A stretch of DNA of 64,000 nt from Takakia lepidozioides. Its lineage: Eukaryota; Streptophyta; Takakiopsida; Takakiales; Takakiaceae. A program made the translations under genes and the position numbers. The notes below the pieces were generated by a model that did not search any database, was not told the origin of the DNA, and was given only the letters and a program-made list of their open reading frames with translations. Below, piece by piece: positions 23,674-34,344 of this stretch; positions within the stretch are counted from its first letter, which is position 1; every line of letters starts with the position of its first letter. The stretch is from contig CM060732.1 in the NCBI GenBank assembly GCA_030704615.1, forward strand, positions 14,630,001 through 14,694,000, in the 5' to 3' direction.

Positions 23674-24107
23674 CTCCAAAATGCTAGTTTTTGCTTCAGG
23701 TTTGAGATCACATTTTTGAAGCTCTGCTCGTTTGAAATATTAAGCCTATGGAATGACCAAGCAGAGTATGGGTTTCACCTTTCTACAGCCATCTAAGACC
23801 CAAGTCTTCCCCCCAAGGTACACAATGCGAGGAAGGGGCATTTCTCTGCATGTGCGACAATATTCCCACAGATTTTCCCCAATTGATTTTCAAGCCCGAG
23901 GCGAGGCAGAAAAGTTGCAGCGCCTTAAGGGCATTATCAATATTTTGTCTGTTGGAGTTATCTAGCAGGAGAGTTGTATCATCAGCGTACATTGAGATTT
24001 TAACCATGTTAGGCAGGCTTGGAAAGGGAATAGGGATATTTAAGCCTATGATGTCATCTTTTTGCAGCATGAGGAATTTTGGTACATGCTTAAAGCATGC
24101 CCAGTAG
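23666..24107 (-). mobile_element. LINE RT palm fragment, upstream part of the split copy
   Basis: Minus-strand RT segment '..DDIIGLNIP' followed by 'VKISMYADDTTLLLDNS', with the YADD catalytic motif, then 'LFCLASGLKINWGKS' and (after breaks) 'KQKLAFWSSA'. The next residues of the same protein are found at 11574 across the 12-kb insertion. At its upstream side (24107) the similarity stops next to an inverted LINE 5' piece. Confidence 0.88.
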
Positions 24108-24400
24108 GCGCTCCATCTGGCGCCCTATCATCATTCTTGTTATGATGGGTTGCTGTTGGGGCTCTTGACAGCCCACGCGCCATCTAGCTTGTGGGCCTCA
24201 CCATACGCCTCCTTAACAAAGTGATGGTGAGGTAGTTTAGTGAGCCTCTGTTGGGCATGCTCTTAGAGGTAAATTCCTCGCCACCCGGACATTCAACAAT
24301 GGATCCTTGGAGGAGATCTCAACATGGTTGAGGACCAGGCTGACAGACTTGGGCCCAACAATCAGGGGTTATCAGCTCTAGAAAAAGATGCCTAGGAGTC
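24108..24400. other. Junction zone between inverted LINE halves
   Basis: No clear coding match. The first ~100 bp are repetitive (GGCGC..CTAT, TGATGGG). It probably holds the 5'-truncated end of the plus-strand LINE piece or filler at the inversion junction. Confidence 0.4.
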
Positions 24401-25870
24401 TCTCTGTTTGTCGGTAGGTCTGTTGGACGCGTCTGTGCCTCACCCTAGAGAGCTATGATTTACTTCGACAAACCACAAAGACCTCCCTGATCTGTGCTCT
24501 GCTCGTCTTGAGCGGTTCTATTGCACTACCTCCCTTCTCAACTGGTCTAGGCACATACCCCTAAGTCCTATTCTCCCATGATTTGACCACTCTTTGGTTG
24601 CATTTGCCTTCCTCTTCTCGGGTGCTAGAACCAGGGGAAGAGGATTCTTCAAACTCAACCCAGAAATCCTTTCTGACCCCCAAGTCATTCAAAATCTCAA
24701 GAATACTTGGTCTTCTTCGGTTCCCCCCTTCACTTCTCTTACACTCATCTTCCTCATCAAATTTCAAAAAATCAAAAAGCTTTGTCAAGAGCTGGCCAGG
24801 ATCAAAGCGGAGGAGTCCCGCTGAAGGGAAAGGCTCTCACAAATTGTCTCCAAGTCTGTCAATACCAGATTCAGACGGGTAGACAAGGGCCCCAAACAGT
24901 GATTTCCTATAACCTAGCTAAGAGGCAGCTGGCAGCCTTGCTTCATTCCAAAGAGAATTACTCGAGAATCAAAGCAAGAGTGAACTGGTCCTTAAAAGGT
25001 GAAAAAATGACAAAATATTTTTTCATCAAAGCTGGACAAAGGCATGCGGCCAATCTAGTGTCTTCCCTCATGGGCAAGAATGGGATCTATCATGCCGATG
25101 CTCCAAAATAGCGGCTGACTTCTACGCTACCTTGTTCACAAAACAAGTCCTATAAGCTATCTCACAAGATGCCAAAAGGGCTCTAATTCATTTCATTCCT
25201 CGCTCCCCCTCAGAAGCAGATCAAAATATGCTCAATGCCCCCTTTACAATGGAAGAACTTGGAAGGGCAGCTGAACAATTGGCCCTTTTCAAGTGCCCTG
25301 GTCTGGACGGAGTCCCCATTGAGTTTTTCAAAACCCTTTGGATCACTGTTGGTGAGGATTTTCTGCTAATTTGGCTAATGATATTCTAGCTAAGAACATC
25401 ATGCCCTTCTCAAATTTCTGAGGGTCTTATATGAGTAATCTTCAAAAAGGGAGACAGAGGTAATATTGCCAACTACCGGCCCATAACTCTCCTCAACTCT
25501 ACCTATAAGATCATCTCAAAAACTTTGGCCTTAAGGTTGCAGCCCCTTCTTCCCAAAATCATCAGAAGTGAACAAATTTGGCTTCTTAAAGAAAGAATGA
25601 TCCTGGATAATGTTCTGCTTGCCCATTAAGCGCTCCATAGAGCTTGAGATCAGACTCATCAACCACTGGCTTTCCTGATGCTCGACTTTGAAAAGGCATT
25701 CGATTCTATAGAGTGGGATTTCATTTTGCAGGCTATGGCCAAGGTTGGCTTCTTAATCAATGGATCTTTCCTTGATTGGATAAACGTCCTACTGAGCTCA
25801 GCCTCTAGCAAGGTTATGATAAATGGCTCCATTTCTCAGTCCTTCCCTCTTTCTAGGTCTGATTGTCTTT
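24400..25870 (+). mobile_element. LINE 5' portion: endonuclease C-terminus and RT fingers, inverted
   Basis: Plus-strand LINE ORF2 pieces in several frames. The AP-endonuclease C-terminus is near 24510-24700 ('RLERFYCTTSLLNWS', 'FDHSLVAF', 'GFFKLNPEIL'). A linker with 'GEKMTKYFFIKAGQRHAANL' lies near 25000. RT follows with 'CPGLDGVPIEFFK', 'NYRPITLLNSTYKIISK' and 'DFEKAFDSIEWDF' (25678 on), stopping at 'INGSISQSFPLSR' near 25858. The minus-strand piece at 24107 resumes the protein only a few tens of residues later. The two pieces therefore fit one LINE with a 5' inversion. Confidence 0.85.
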
Positions 25871-26610
25871 GTAGGTATTGGTTTGATTACACGTTCTTGA
25901 TTCAAATAAAAAGTATAACAGATCTTTAAGATATTGCACTTAATACCATTTTTTTAATTAAAATATATAGAGTAAAATTATGTGTCTCTTGACTCCGAAG
26001 GGTATGCCTTCCCGTAGGAAGGTGAACACATTTGTGACATCAACTGGTGGATTAAACCCACCACAATAGACAAGTGGTTTGTCACTGGGCTACGACGTTA
26101 AAACTGTAGAAATTGTAGAAGATGTTGAAAGTATAGTGTCTACTATCATCGTCATTATTGTACTAGGGCTACGCATTGCTCCAGACTACCGACTTCGGGG
26201 AACAACGTTCCATTTGATTGGAAATATATGTTATTATGTTTACTGCTGAAAACTTCCAGAACCAAACCTATAGGGTTCGCAGTGGTAAGTTGGAAATTCA
26301 CCTTATTTGTTTTTGTGAAATATATTCTAACCAATAACAGCCACCGGTAACTGGCTGGAGACCAGTGTCATTGTTTCTTCTTCTTCATGCTCTTTTGTTC
26401 GCAAAAGCCTGGCATTTGTCGTCCTGCCACTGGGATCTGGGCGTGGAAGAATGGGTGTGATTTATCCTCGCATGGAGGAGATTGCACCATGAGCATGCGT
26501 TTGCTGTCGCGGCCGCCATTTTTTTCCTTCCCATCCCCCGATTCTCAAGTTGAGCAGCTCGAACCCTAATAGAAGTCTTCATATCCAAGAAGACGGAGTG
26601 GTCTCAAGCG
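25871..26610. other. No recognised gene
   Basis: A/T-rich at first, with short frames and no family match. 26380-26580 is more GC-rich with small overlapping frames that I cannot support as genes. Confidence 0.5.
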
Positions 26611-26619
26611 AGGCCGCCA

Positions 26620-27270
26620 AAAGAACGCACATTGCGGTCACTTTTATTTTTTGTTTTTTAAAATGAAGTGACCGCCAGTATTGACGGTCGTTTTTTTTTA
26701 AAAAAAAATTAATGAAGCAACGCCAGTATTGGCGGTTGTTTTTTAATTTTTAATTTATTTTATATGAAGCAACCGCCAATATTTGCGGTCGCTTTTATTT
26801 TCTTAAATTTTAAAATGAAGGGACCGCCAATATTGGCGGTTGCTTCAATTTCCCATTTTTTAAAATTCAAGCGACCGCTAGTATCGGCCGTCTCTTGGTT
26901 TTTTTTTCATATTTTAAAATACAAGCGACCGCCAATATCAGCCGTCACTTGAATTTTTGCATTTTTTTAAATACGAATGACCGTCGATATTGACGGTCGC
27001 TTTTGTTTTTTTATTTTTTTAAATGAAGCGACCGTCAGTATGGGCGGTCGCTTTTATTTTCGTTCTTTTTAAATGAAGCGACTGCCAATATTTGCTGTCG
27101 CTTTTATTTTTATATTTTTTTAAATGAAACGACCGGCAATACTGTCGGTCGCGTATTGGCGGTCGCTTTCATTTATCTATTTTTTAAATAAAATGACCGG
27201 CAATATTGCGGTCGCTTCTATTTATTTATTTATTAAAATAAAGCGACCGCCAGTATTGGCATAGGAAGAA
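26620..27270. repeat. Left hairpin array, ~50-bp period
   Basis: About a dozen imperfect copies of GACCGCCAATATTGGCGGTC, mostly flanked AAGC..GCTT and separated by A/T-rich spacers (TTTTATTTTT..AAATGA). Individual units carry substitutions on one arm (e.g. AGTATT, TTTGC), so the array is old. Confidence 0.92.
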
Positions 27271-28480
27271 ACTTGCGGTAGTTGGGATACATCATCTTGC
27301 GAAGATTGCGGGAGCTATGTGTATCAAGTTCATCGCCACAATGTAGGCATGCGTGATACCCTTTGGTGCTCAGCCCCGAACAAACAGATAGTCTTGTAGA
27401 CATCCCGCAACATTAGCGAAGAGGAAAAGTTGCCATATGCATGGCCCATTATTTTTTAATTCTTTAAAATGAAGCGACCGCCAATATTGGCGTCACTTTT
27501 ATTGGTTCCTCCCTAAAGATGAGACTACCCATCAGTGTCAAAAAAATTATCAACTCCATGTTACACCTTCCCCAGATAACACTTGCCCTAAATGAACCTC
27601 TCCTCAGATTACACCCGGGTCCTGCACTCCCTTGGTAAACATTTATGAAATTGCATATTCCGTTAGGTCTTCTTTTCTTCACAATTTTAGTAGATTTTTT
27701 TTTTTAAATGTGTAATTTCCGTGTTTTGTTTTTTATTTTTCAAAAATCGCTGGCGGGACCACATATGAATTCTATCAAGTGCCCACGTGGCGAGAATAAC
27801 GAGGTGGCAAGGCTAGAAAAGTGGCTATATTCCACTGCACAATGGAGGTACTATTGCCATCAATGCAATTATCTGGTTGATGGCATCGGCCTTGTGGCCT
27901 TCGATATATGGTCTGGCGCAACTGGTGGTTAGTATCCCTTTGTGTTTCTTGTCTCCTCATAATACGCAAGATAGGATTGCAGAGAGACTCCTTAGCATGG
28001 CATAGCTGCAGGGCCATAAAATTGTGAGGCCTGAAAATGTGCCAGATAAATGTTCCTCCTGTCTCACATACTAAACCATACACATATGCAACATAAGAAG
28101 CAGCATTGTGGGTTCTGTGACAATAAAATCAAGTCTGTTTTGTTCTGCATTGCACAAGCACGTTACACACCATACTAGGAAATGGAAGCTGAAAGCTTAG
28201 TACTACTATTTATGGATCTCAACTAGACCATGTTTGGACAAATGCACGTCATCAACACTACATATCTGGCAATACAGAAGCGTATTGGATGGACCATAGA
28301 CCTGTATTTATTGCTTTTAAATTACCTAATTACATTCCTTGCTACCAACATATATCATCATCATAATACTCTAATAGGTAGTCACCATAAGGAGGAGCCA
28401 TTACGCGACGAGCAGCTTGTTTCTATTCTTTATTTTTATTTTTATTTTTTTACAGAACAGGGGGACTCTTTTTAAATAAC
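27271..28480. other. Unassigned DNA between blocks of the left hairpin array
   Basis: A lone degraded hairpin unit sits at about 27470-27500. Otherwise there is no recognised gene; a 74-codon frame at 27708-27932 has no family features. Probably an insertion or unique DNA splitting the array. Confidence 0.45.
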
Positions 28481-28712
28481 ACGACCGCCAATATTTGCGG
28501 TTGTTGTTTTTTTAATTTTTAAAAATGAAGCGACCACAAGTATTGGTGGTCGTTTTTAATTTTTAATTTGTGAAAATGAAGCGATCGCCAATATTGGCGT
28601 TAGCTTTTATATATATATATATATATATGAAACGATTGCCGGTATTGGCGGTCACGCGGTATTAAAAGAATTAAAAAATCAAAGCGACCGCCAATATTAG
28701 GCGGTCGACCAC
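28480..28712. repeat. Left hairpin array, second block
   Basis: Four to five further units of the GACCGCC..GGCGGTC palindrome with A/T-rich spacers, including an (AT)n run near 28610-28628. It ends about 540 bp before the E1 LTR. Confidence 0.88.
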
Positions 28713-29248
28713 ACTCCAAACCAAGAACCTCCTGAGGAGAGCGGGAGGGCGGAGCTTCGCTCTCCCGCCACCAACCTTAGCTAAATCCCGTAGTCATGAC
28801 TAATATTTAGGGGTTTGCCATCTTCTCGGTTTTGTAGTCTCACTTTTCTTGTTTTTTAGCAATGCCGCTACTCTAACCCTTACTTTCTTTCTAGCTAAGG
28901 TAGCCGCCATGACGCGAGCTCCAGCTCGTCGCGTTGCGGTGCAGCTGCCTTGCTGCTCTTCTCCCTTCGACCTGCTCAGCAAGATCATCCTCCTTTCAAG
29001 GCTCTGTTTAATCTATCTTTCCATAGTTTTCTCCAGTTGTTTCTTTATTCTCTTGTTTCCAATGGCTATTCACAACCGGCTGTCCATCCGCCTGCATGCT
29101 CAAGCCGCTCCCCTGGAGTTCTCACAGGCCATCGTCTTAGCTTGGCAACGCATGACGGAACCTCCCGCCCTGTTGCGGCGAGATCAAATGATTCCACTGT
29201 GCAGCATTCTAATGTTATTGATGCTCAGGCCCCTCTCGTGGGGCTGCC
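28713..29248. other. Unassigned DNA between hairpin array and E1 LTR
   Basis: Contains a GC-rich hairpin near 28738-28768 (GCGGGAG..CTCCCGC). A 140-codon plus-strand frame (28849-29271) has no recognisable domain and runs into the LTR, so I do not call it a gene. Confidence 0.45.
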
Positions 29249-30178
29249 TGTCGCGCACCTCACTTGGGTAAACTCCCCTTCAAGTCATAGTTACTCGCTT
29301 TGATGCGCGCGCCTGACTCCCAACCTGGCCGCCCGGGCCAACTTGGAGCTTCGGCTGCTCACCGGGACATAACGGTCCCCCTTCGCTTCCCACTAAACCC
29401 TCCACCTATTTGGGACTAGGAGAATTCCCTTTGGTAGATGGCAGTCCGGAACAGCTCCCCACTCTTTGGTCGCTTTCCGGCTCGCTCGCTTACTCACTAG
29501 TTTTTGGTCACCAACGGGCTTGCACCGTTCTCGGGGTCACTACTCCCCTTATATATACTTCTGTAGCTGTCCACGGGGGTTTCACAACTAGCCATGCCAT
29601 TTTATGGCGAACCATTGCATGTCACACACTGCAATTGTCATGACTCGCTAGTAGAAAGGATCGTAAACATGACACGCCATTGTAGTCCAGTCTTTCACTC
29701 GTTTGACGTGATCAAACATAAGGAAACAGTTCTGAAGATCGCCACCCTTCTGCATGCGCTTCACAAGACTGACTCCGCTACCCTCCCCGGCTGTGGACAT
29801 TTTAAAAACGTACACTTTGTTTGACCCTTGACCTGGGAACACACTCTCTTGAATGTAGTCATACCTGCTCCGTCGCTTCAACTCGAAAATGTTATCAACA
29901 TACCCTCTGTTAGCAGGGCCCATCCTCAATGCATTCACTTGGTTTTTAATGTTCGGCGAGCTCAAGGTAGAGAAGTGATCCATAACATTGTCCAAGGCTG
30001 ACCCGTTGAGTTTCCTACCCACAGAATCTCCTTCACTAAGAATATGGGTTTCCAGGAAAGTCTTGCTTGCTCCAAGAACAATTGTGGAGGTGGTGGCTGT
30101 TGGATTGCCGCGACACCACCACAGGGGCAGCCCCTCGTGTGTCCCGACCCCCTGCCCTCAAGGCAAAGGGCCGCGACA
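29249..30178 (-). repeat. E1 3' LTR (930 bp) with an internal foreign segment
   Basis: Read on minus it starts TGTCGCGGCCC and ends GTGCGCGACA (TG..CA). It aligns with the 5' LTR of E2 (47172-47890) at both ends, including the 'TATATATA' TATA-like stretch near 29545-29560. The middle, about 29612-30113, is instead a fragment of a SWIM-type transposase gene. Confidence 0.88.
29612..30113 (-). pseudogene. Transposase fragment captured within the E1 LTR
   Basis: Minus-strand coding remnant homologous to the core of the transposase at 12370-15267: 'SPNIKNQVNALRMG', 'RSRYDYIQESVFPGQG', 'YVFKMSTAGEGSGVSLVKRM', 'LMFDHVKRV' and 'MACHVYDPFY', then a stop and 'RVMTIAVCDMQ'. LTR sequence resumes directly on both sides. 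The relationship to the 14.2-14.7 kb copy is clear but distant, so it derives from another family member. Confidence 0.88.
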
Positions 30179-31038
30179 CACACCCCTACCAACAGGGAGT
30201 CGATGTCCTCATCGACTTGTCCATTTTGTAGAAATGAACATCCAAGTTGTGGCGTCCCACATCAAGGAGTTTGTTTCCGTACCATGGCGTCCCATGGCAA
30301 AGAACCAAACCCCACACTTGACTCTACTCTCCACTAGCTAGTTCGGCCGACTTCCTCCAAGTCTCGGCCAAGGGTGGAGCCTCTCCAGCTCCTCCCAGTG
30401 CACTCTTCTTGGCCTACTTCAAGGCCAAGGAACGATCCTCCCCGAGGATCGAATCGCCTTACTGCAACAACATTGCTTCCAACCGCTCATGATGCCGCTT
30501 TTGGCATCACCTTGAGCAAGGGTTCCCTGGAACCCTCTTTGACTAGGAAGATAACCTTGAACCAACCGTGCGCCCCAATCACTACAATTGGGTCCGCCTT
30601 GGAATGCTGGCATGAGGTACGGGAACACGCCGAAGCCGCACTACGACTTCGTCCCGAGGCTACACGATTATAGTACGTGAACGGAAGCACGTAGCTTCCG
30701 CGTTAGCCCGCACTACAAGGCAACCCCCTCGGTAGCGCAGTTATAGTACGCGCACGTGCCAGGTGCGCACTAGCACGTGAACTCCCAAAGAAGTCGCAAG
30801 TTTCCTTGCCCCTTGGATGGGGGTCACCCGATTTCGGCACTACGCAAACACACGATTAACCCAATTTACCTCTCCCACTTTTATAAGCTAGCATGCATTC
30901 TACACACTAGCCAACCATACCATGCATCATCATTCCAAACAAAATAGGACGCACAACATTTGGAACCCATTTCCTTTATAACAAATTTTTGTACAATACA
31001 AGTTTTTGTAATCGGATTCATAAGCTAGCTAAGCCGGG
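30179..31038 (-). other. E1 region between pol stop and 3' LTR
   Basis: Non-coding 3' region matching 52538-53373 of E2 in reverse orientation. A short G-rich tract (GGTAGGGGTG on minus) just before the LTR is the polypurine-tract position. Confidence 0.7.
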
Positions 31039-34000
31039 CTAAGCATGCATTTCCTCCCCCACGCTCCAAGGTTGATGTCCCCACCAAAGCGTCTTCCGCT
31101 TTTGAGGTCGCCCTTCGAAAGCTGCAACCGCCTCGGATGCGTTTCCCATTTCTGAGGCACGCACCCAAGATGCCTCCACATGATGATAGCCCTTCCATTT
31201 GACGAGATACTCCGTTTCTCGGTTCCTGAACCTCCTCCACTTAAGTATTGCCTCCACCTCGTACTCAGGTTCATTTTCATGATCCAACAGCATAGGTGGC
31301 GGACGCAACACTTGATGCCGATTCGGACGCGCTTCATCTTTGAAGTAAGGCTTCAAAAGGGAGACATGGAATACTGGGTGCACCTTGCTGTTTGCCGGCA
31401 GCTCCAATTCATACACATCCTCATTCATAACCTTCCGAATGCGAAAGGGTCCCGCATACGGAGGTACGAACTTCGGACTCACTTCCGGAGGTAGTCGGAA
31501 ATTCTTGATGTTCAACCAGACCTCTGTGCCTGCCTCAAACTTCACTTCCCTCCGCTTCCGATTCGCCTGCCTTTCATACCGTTTCCTAGCTTTGGCAATG
31601 TTGTACTTTGCGAGCTGCTCGCGTTCTTCCAGTACCGCCGCTACTGCCGGTTCCTCAACGTCCTGGGCGGCCCAACTTGTCGGCACCAGAGGTGCTTTTC
31701 CATAGACCAATACGAAAGGGGAAACTCCCGTTGCGGAGTGTTCTGTGTTATTATAACAGAACTCTGCCGCGTCTAAGTATTCCACCCAGTCTGTTTGGTC
31801 TGCCGACACGTAATTCCGCAAGATCTGCTTCACTACAGAATTCACCCTTTCTGTTTGGCCGTCGGTCGTAGGTCGGAAGGCGGTGCTCATCTTCAGCCTC
31901 GTCCCCATCTTCTTCCAAAGTGCCCTCCAAAATTTACTCGTAAACTTTGGATCGCGGTCCGAGACAATATCCTTCGGGACTCCATGATGTTTTAAGACGT
32001 GGGCGAAGTAAAGTCGCCCTGTCTCTTGCGCCGTTGCCGTCTCCTTGGTGGGGATGAAATGGCCCATTTTACTGAACCTATCCACCACCACCATAATTGC
32101 ATCGAATCCATTTGACAGCGGCATAGCAGTCATGAAATCCATCGAGACGCTTTCCCAAGTCCCCTCTGGAATTGGCAAGGGTTGTAACAGCCCCGCTTGC
32201 TTTTTGTACTCGCTCCGGTTTTGTTGGCATGTGGTGCATGTCTTGACATACTCCTCTGCCTCCTCCCTCAGTTTGGGCCAGAAATACTCTTTCTTCAAGA
32301 GTGACGCAGTGCGCTTGGCTCCGCCGTGGCCCGCAAGCGGGCTATCATGGTATTCTCTCAAGAGGCTATCTCTGATCCCTCCCTTCGGCACGTAGAGACG
32401 TTTTTGCTTATACCGAAGCAGTCCATTTTGCAAGTGGAACTGCGATTTACCCCCCATCCTCAAGTCCTGCATCGCGGACTTTGCGAGCTCATCCTTCCGG
32501 CAAGCCTTCCGGATCTTCCTTTGGAGCGTCCTCTCGCCCTTGTACACCAACAAGAGCTGCTGCTTTCTACTTAAAGCATCGGCCACCACGTTGTCTCGTC
32601 CCGGTTTGTACTGGATATCCACGTCGAACACCGCCAAAGTATCTTGCCACCTAAGTTGTTTTGGGGACAACTTGGGCTGCGTGGCAAAATACTTCACCGT
32701 GACATTGTCCGTGAATACCTTCACTGGGTTGGAACCAACATAGTGGCACCAAAGCTCAAGACAATGCACCACCGCCTTCATCTCTTTCTCGTGTGTCAGC
32801 CACCGTCGCTCCACTTCATTCAGTTTCTTACTTTTGTAAGCCACTGGACGTCCATCTTGCATCAGTACACCCCCAATCACGAAGTCCGACGCATCTGTAT
32901 GTATCTCGAACGGACGATCGAACTCCGGGATTTTCAAGACTGAAGCTTCCGCCATCCGCTGCTTCAATTCAGCAAAAGCTTGGCCACAAAAGGTGTTCCA
33001 TGTCCAGACTTTAGATTTACACAGAAGGTCTGACAGCGGCCCCGCAATCTTGGCGAAATTTCTCACATACTTCCGGTAATAGGAGGCGAGTCCTAGGAAG
33101 GATCGCACTCCCGGGACCGAAGTCGGAGGCTCCCAATCCAAGATCGCCCTCACCTTTCTGTCATCCATTTTGATCCCATCCTGTGTAATCACATGCCCCA
33201 GGAACTCCACTTTTGTGACCCCGAATTCGCACTTTGAAGCTTTGGCATACAGCTTCCCTTCTCGCAATTTTTGGAACACCATTTTCAGGTGCTCCAGGTG
33301 CTCCTCCTTTGTTTTGGAGTACACCAAGATGTCGTCGATGTACACGATCACAAAGTCATCCAACCACTCCTGAAAAAGGCTGTTCATCAGCGTGCTAAAT
33401 GTTGCTGGTGCATTGGTGAGCCCAAAAGGCATCACCAAGAACTCATATGAACCATACCTTGTCCTGCACGCGGTCTTCTCCTCATCTCCTTCCGCCACCC
33501 GAATTTGGTGATAGCCAGAGCGCAAGTCGATCCGGCTGAAATACTTCGCTCCTGCCAACCGATCGAAGAGGTCGTCGATCCTTGGCAAAGGGTACCGGTT
33601 TTTGATAGTCACCTTATTCAGAGCCCTGTAATCGACACACATCTGCAGCGTCCCATCCTTCTTGTCTGCAAATAGCACCGGGGCTCCGTAAGGTGACTTA
33701 CTCGGCCGGATGTACCCCTTTGACATTAGATCCTTGAGCTGAGTCTTCAGCTCGACCAACTCTCTGTGGCTCAACCGGTAGGGCGCCTTGGCAGGCGGTT
33801 CCGATCCCGATATCACCTCAATCTTGTGGTCAACTCCTCTTCGCGGTGGCAAGCCGCTTGGTAAATCCTCCGGCATCACATCCTGGTATTTCTCCAAAAT
33901 CCCCTTGATCCAATCTGGGCTCGGCTCCCCATCGCCTTCTCCTTTCACTTCTCTAATGTAAAGCAAAAATTGGGGCTCATGTGCCTCCTCCACGGCGCAC

Positions 34001-34341
34001 TCCTTTGCTGACAGAAGGTTTATTCGCCCTCCCACGGATTTGGGCGTTTCCGACACTCGTAAAACCTCGCCACCATTCCCACATGGCAGCATGACTACTC
34101 TCTTGCGGCCATCTATGACCGCTCCGGATTTGCTCAAAAAGGTCATCCCCAAAATGAGATCCACTCCATCGATCTCGAAGATGGTGAAGTTCTCACGTCC
34201 CTCCCAACTCCCTAGTTGAAGAGGAACATCAAACGCCAACCTTGTCGCCAACTGTGGTTCTCCTTTGGCAGAACGCACCTCAATAGAGGCCCCCACGTCA
34301 CTTGTCGGGAGTCCCAACTTTCGCGCCGCCGCCGTACCCAC
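31039..34341 (-). CDS. E1 chromovirus (Ty3/gypsy) pol, intact 1100-residue frame, 5'-truncated
   Basis: One open frame encodes: the end of an aspartic protease ('DLILGMTFL', catalytic DTG missing because the 5' end is gone); RT ('[20 protein letters not shown]', 'VYIDDILVY'); RNase H ('[14 protein letters not shown]', 'VVADALSRK'); integrase (zinc part '[13 protein letters not shown]', '[10 protein letters not shown]', '[12 protein letters not shown]', '[11 protein letters not shown]'); and a C-terminal chromodomain ('[11 protein letters not shown]', '[16 protein letters not shown]'). The chromodomain places it among chromoviruses, which target heterochromatin. There is no gag or 5' LTR. At about 34330-34345 the frame abuts the integrase of another element. 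The homolog E2 is on the opposite strand at 47-54 kb. Confidence 0.93.
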   Translation of the reverse strand: MGTAAARKLGLPTSDVGASIEVRSAKGEPQLATRLAFDVPLQLGSWEGRENFTIFEIDGVDLILGMTFLSKSGAVIDGRKRVVMLPCGNGGEVLRVSETPKSVGGRINLLSAKECAVEEAHEPQFLLYIREVKGEGDGEPSPDWIKGILEKYQDVMPEDLPSGLPPRRGVDHKIEVISGSEPPAKAPYRLSHRELVELKTQLKDLMSKGYIRPSKSPYGAPVLFADKKDGTLQMCVDYRALNKVTIKNRYPLPRIDDLFDRLAGAKYFSRIDLRSGYHQIRVAEGDEEKTACRTRYGSYEFLVMPFGLTNAPATFSTLMNSLFQEWLDDFVIVYIDDILVYSKTKEEHLEHLKMVFQKLREGKLYAKASKCEFGVTKVEFLGHVITQDGIKMDDRKVRAILDWEPPTSVPGVRSFLGLASYYRKYVRNFAKIAGPLSDLLCKSKVWTWNTFCGQAFAELKQRMAEASVLKIPEFDRPFEIHTDASDFVIGGVLMQDGRPVAYKSKKLNEVERRWLTHEKEMKAVVHCLELWCHYVGSNPVKVFTDNVTVKYFATQPKLSPKQLRWQDTLAVFDVDIQYKPGRDNVVADALSRKQQLLLVYKGERTLQRKIRKACRKDELAKSAMQDLRMGGKSQFHLQNGLLRYKQKRLYVPKGGIRDSLLREYHDSPLAGHGGAKRTASLLKKEYFWPKLREEAEEYVKTCTTCQQNRSEYKKQAGLLQPLPIPEGTWESVSMDFMTAMPLSNGFDAIMVVVDRFSKMGHFIPTKETATAQETGRLYFAHVLKHHGVPKDIVSDRDPKFTSKFWRALWKKMGTRLKMSTAFRPTTDGQTERVNSVVKQILRNYVSADQTDWVEYLDAAEFCYNNTEHSATGVSPFVLVYGKAPLVPTSWAAQDVEEPAVAAVLEEREQLAKYNIAKARKRYERQANRKRREVKFEAGTEVWLNIKNFRLPPEVSPKFVPPYAGPFRIRKVMNEDVYELELPANSKVHPVFHVSLLKPYFKDEARPNRHQVLRPPPMLLDHENEPEYEVEAILKWRRFRNRETEYLVKWKGYHHVEASWVRASEMGNASEAVAAFEGRPQKRKTLWWGHQPWSVGEEMHA

Positions 34342-34344
34342 ACG

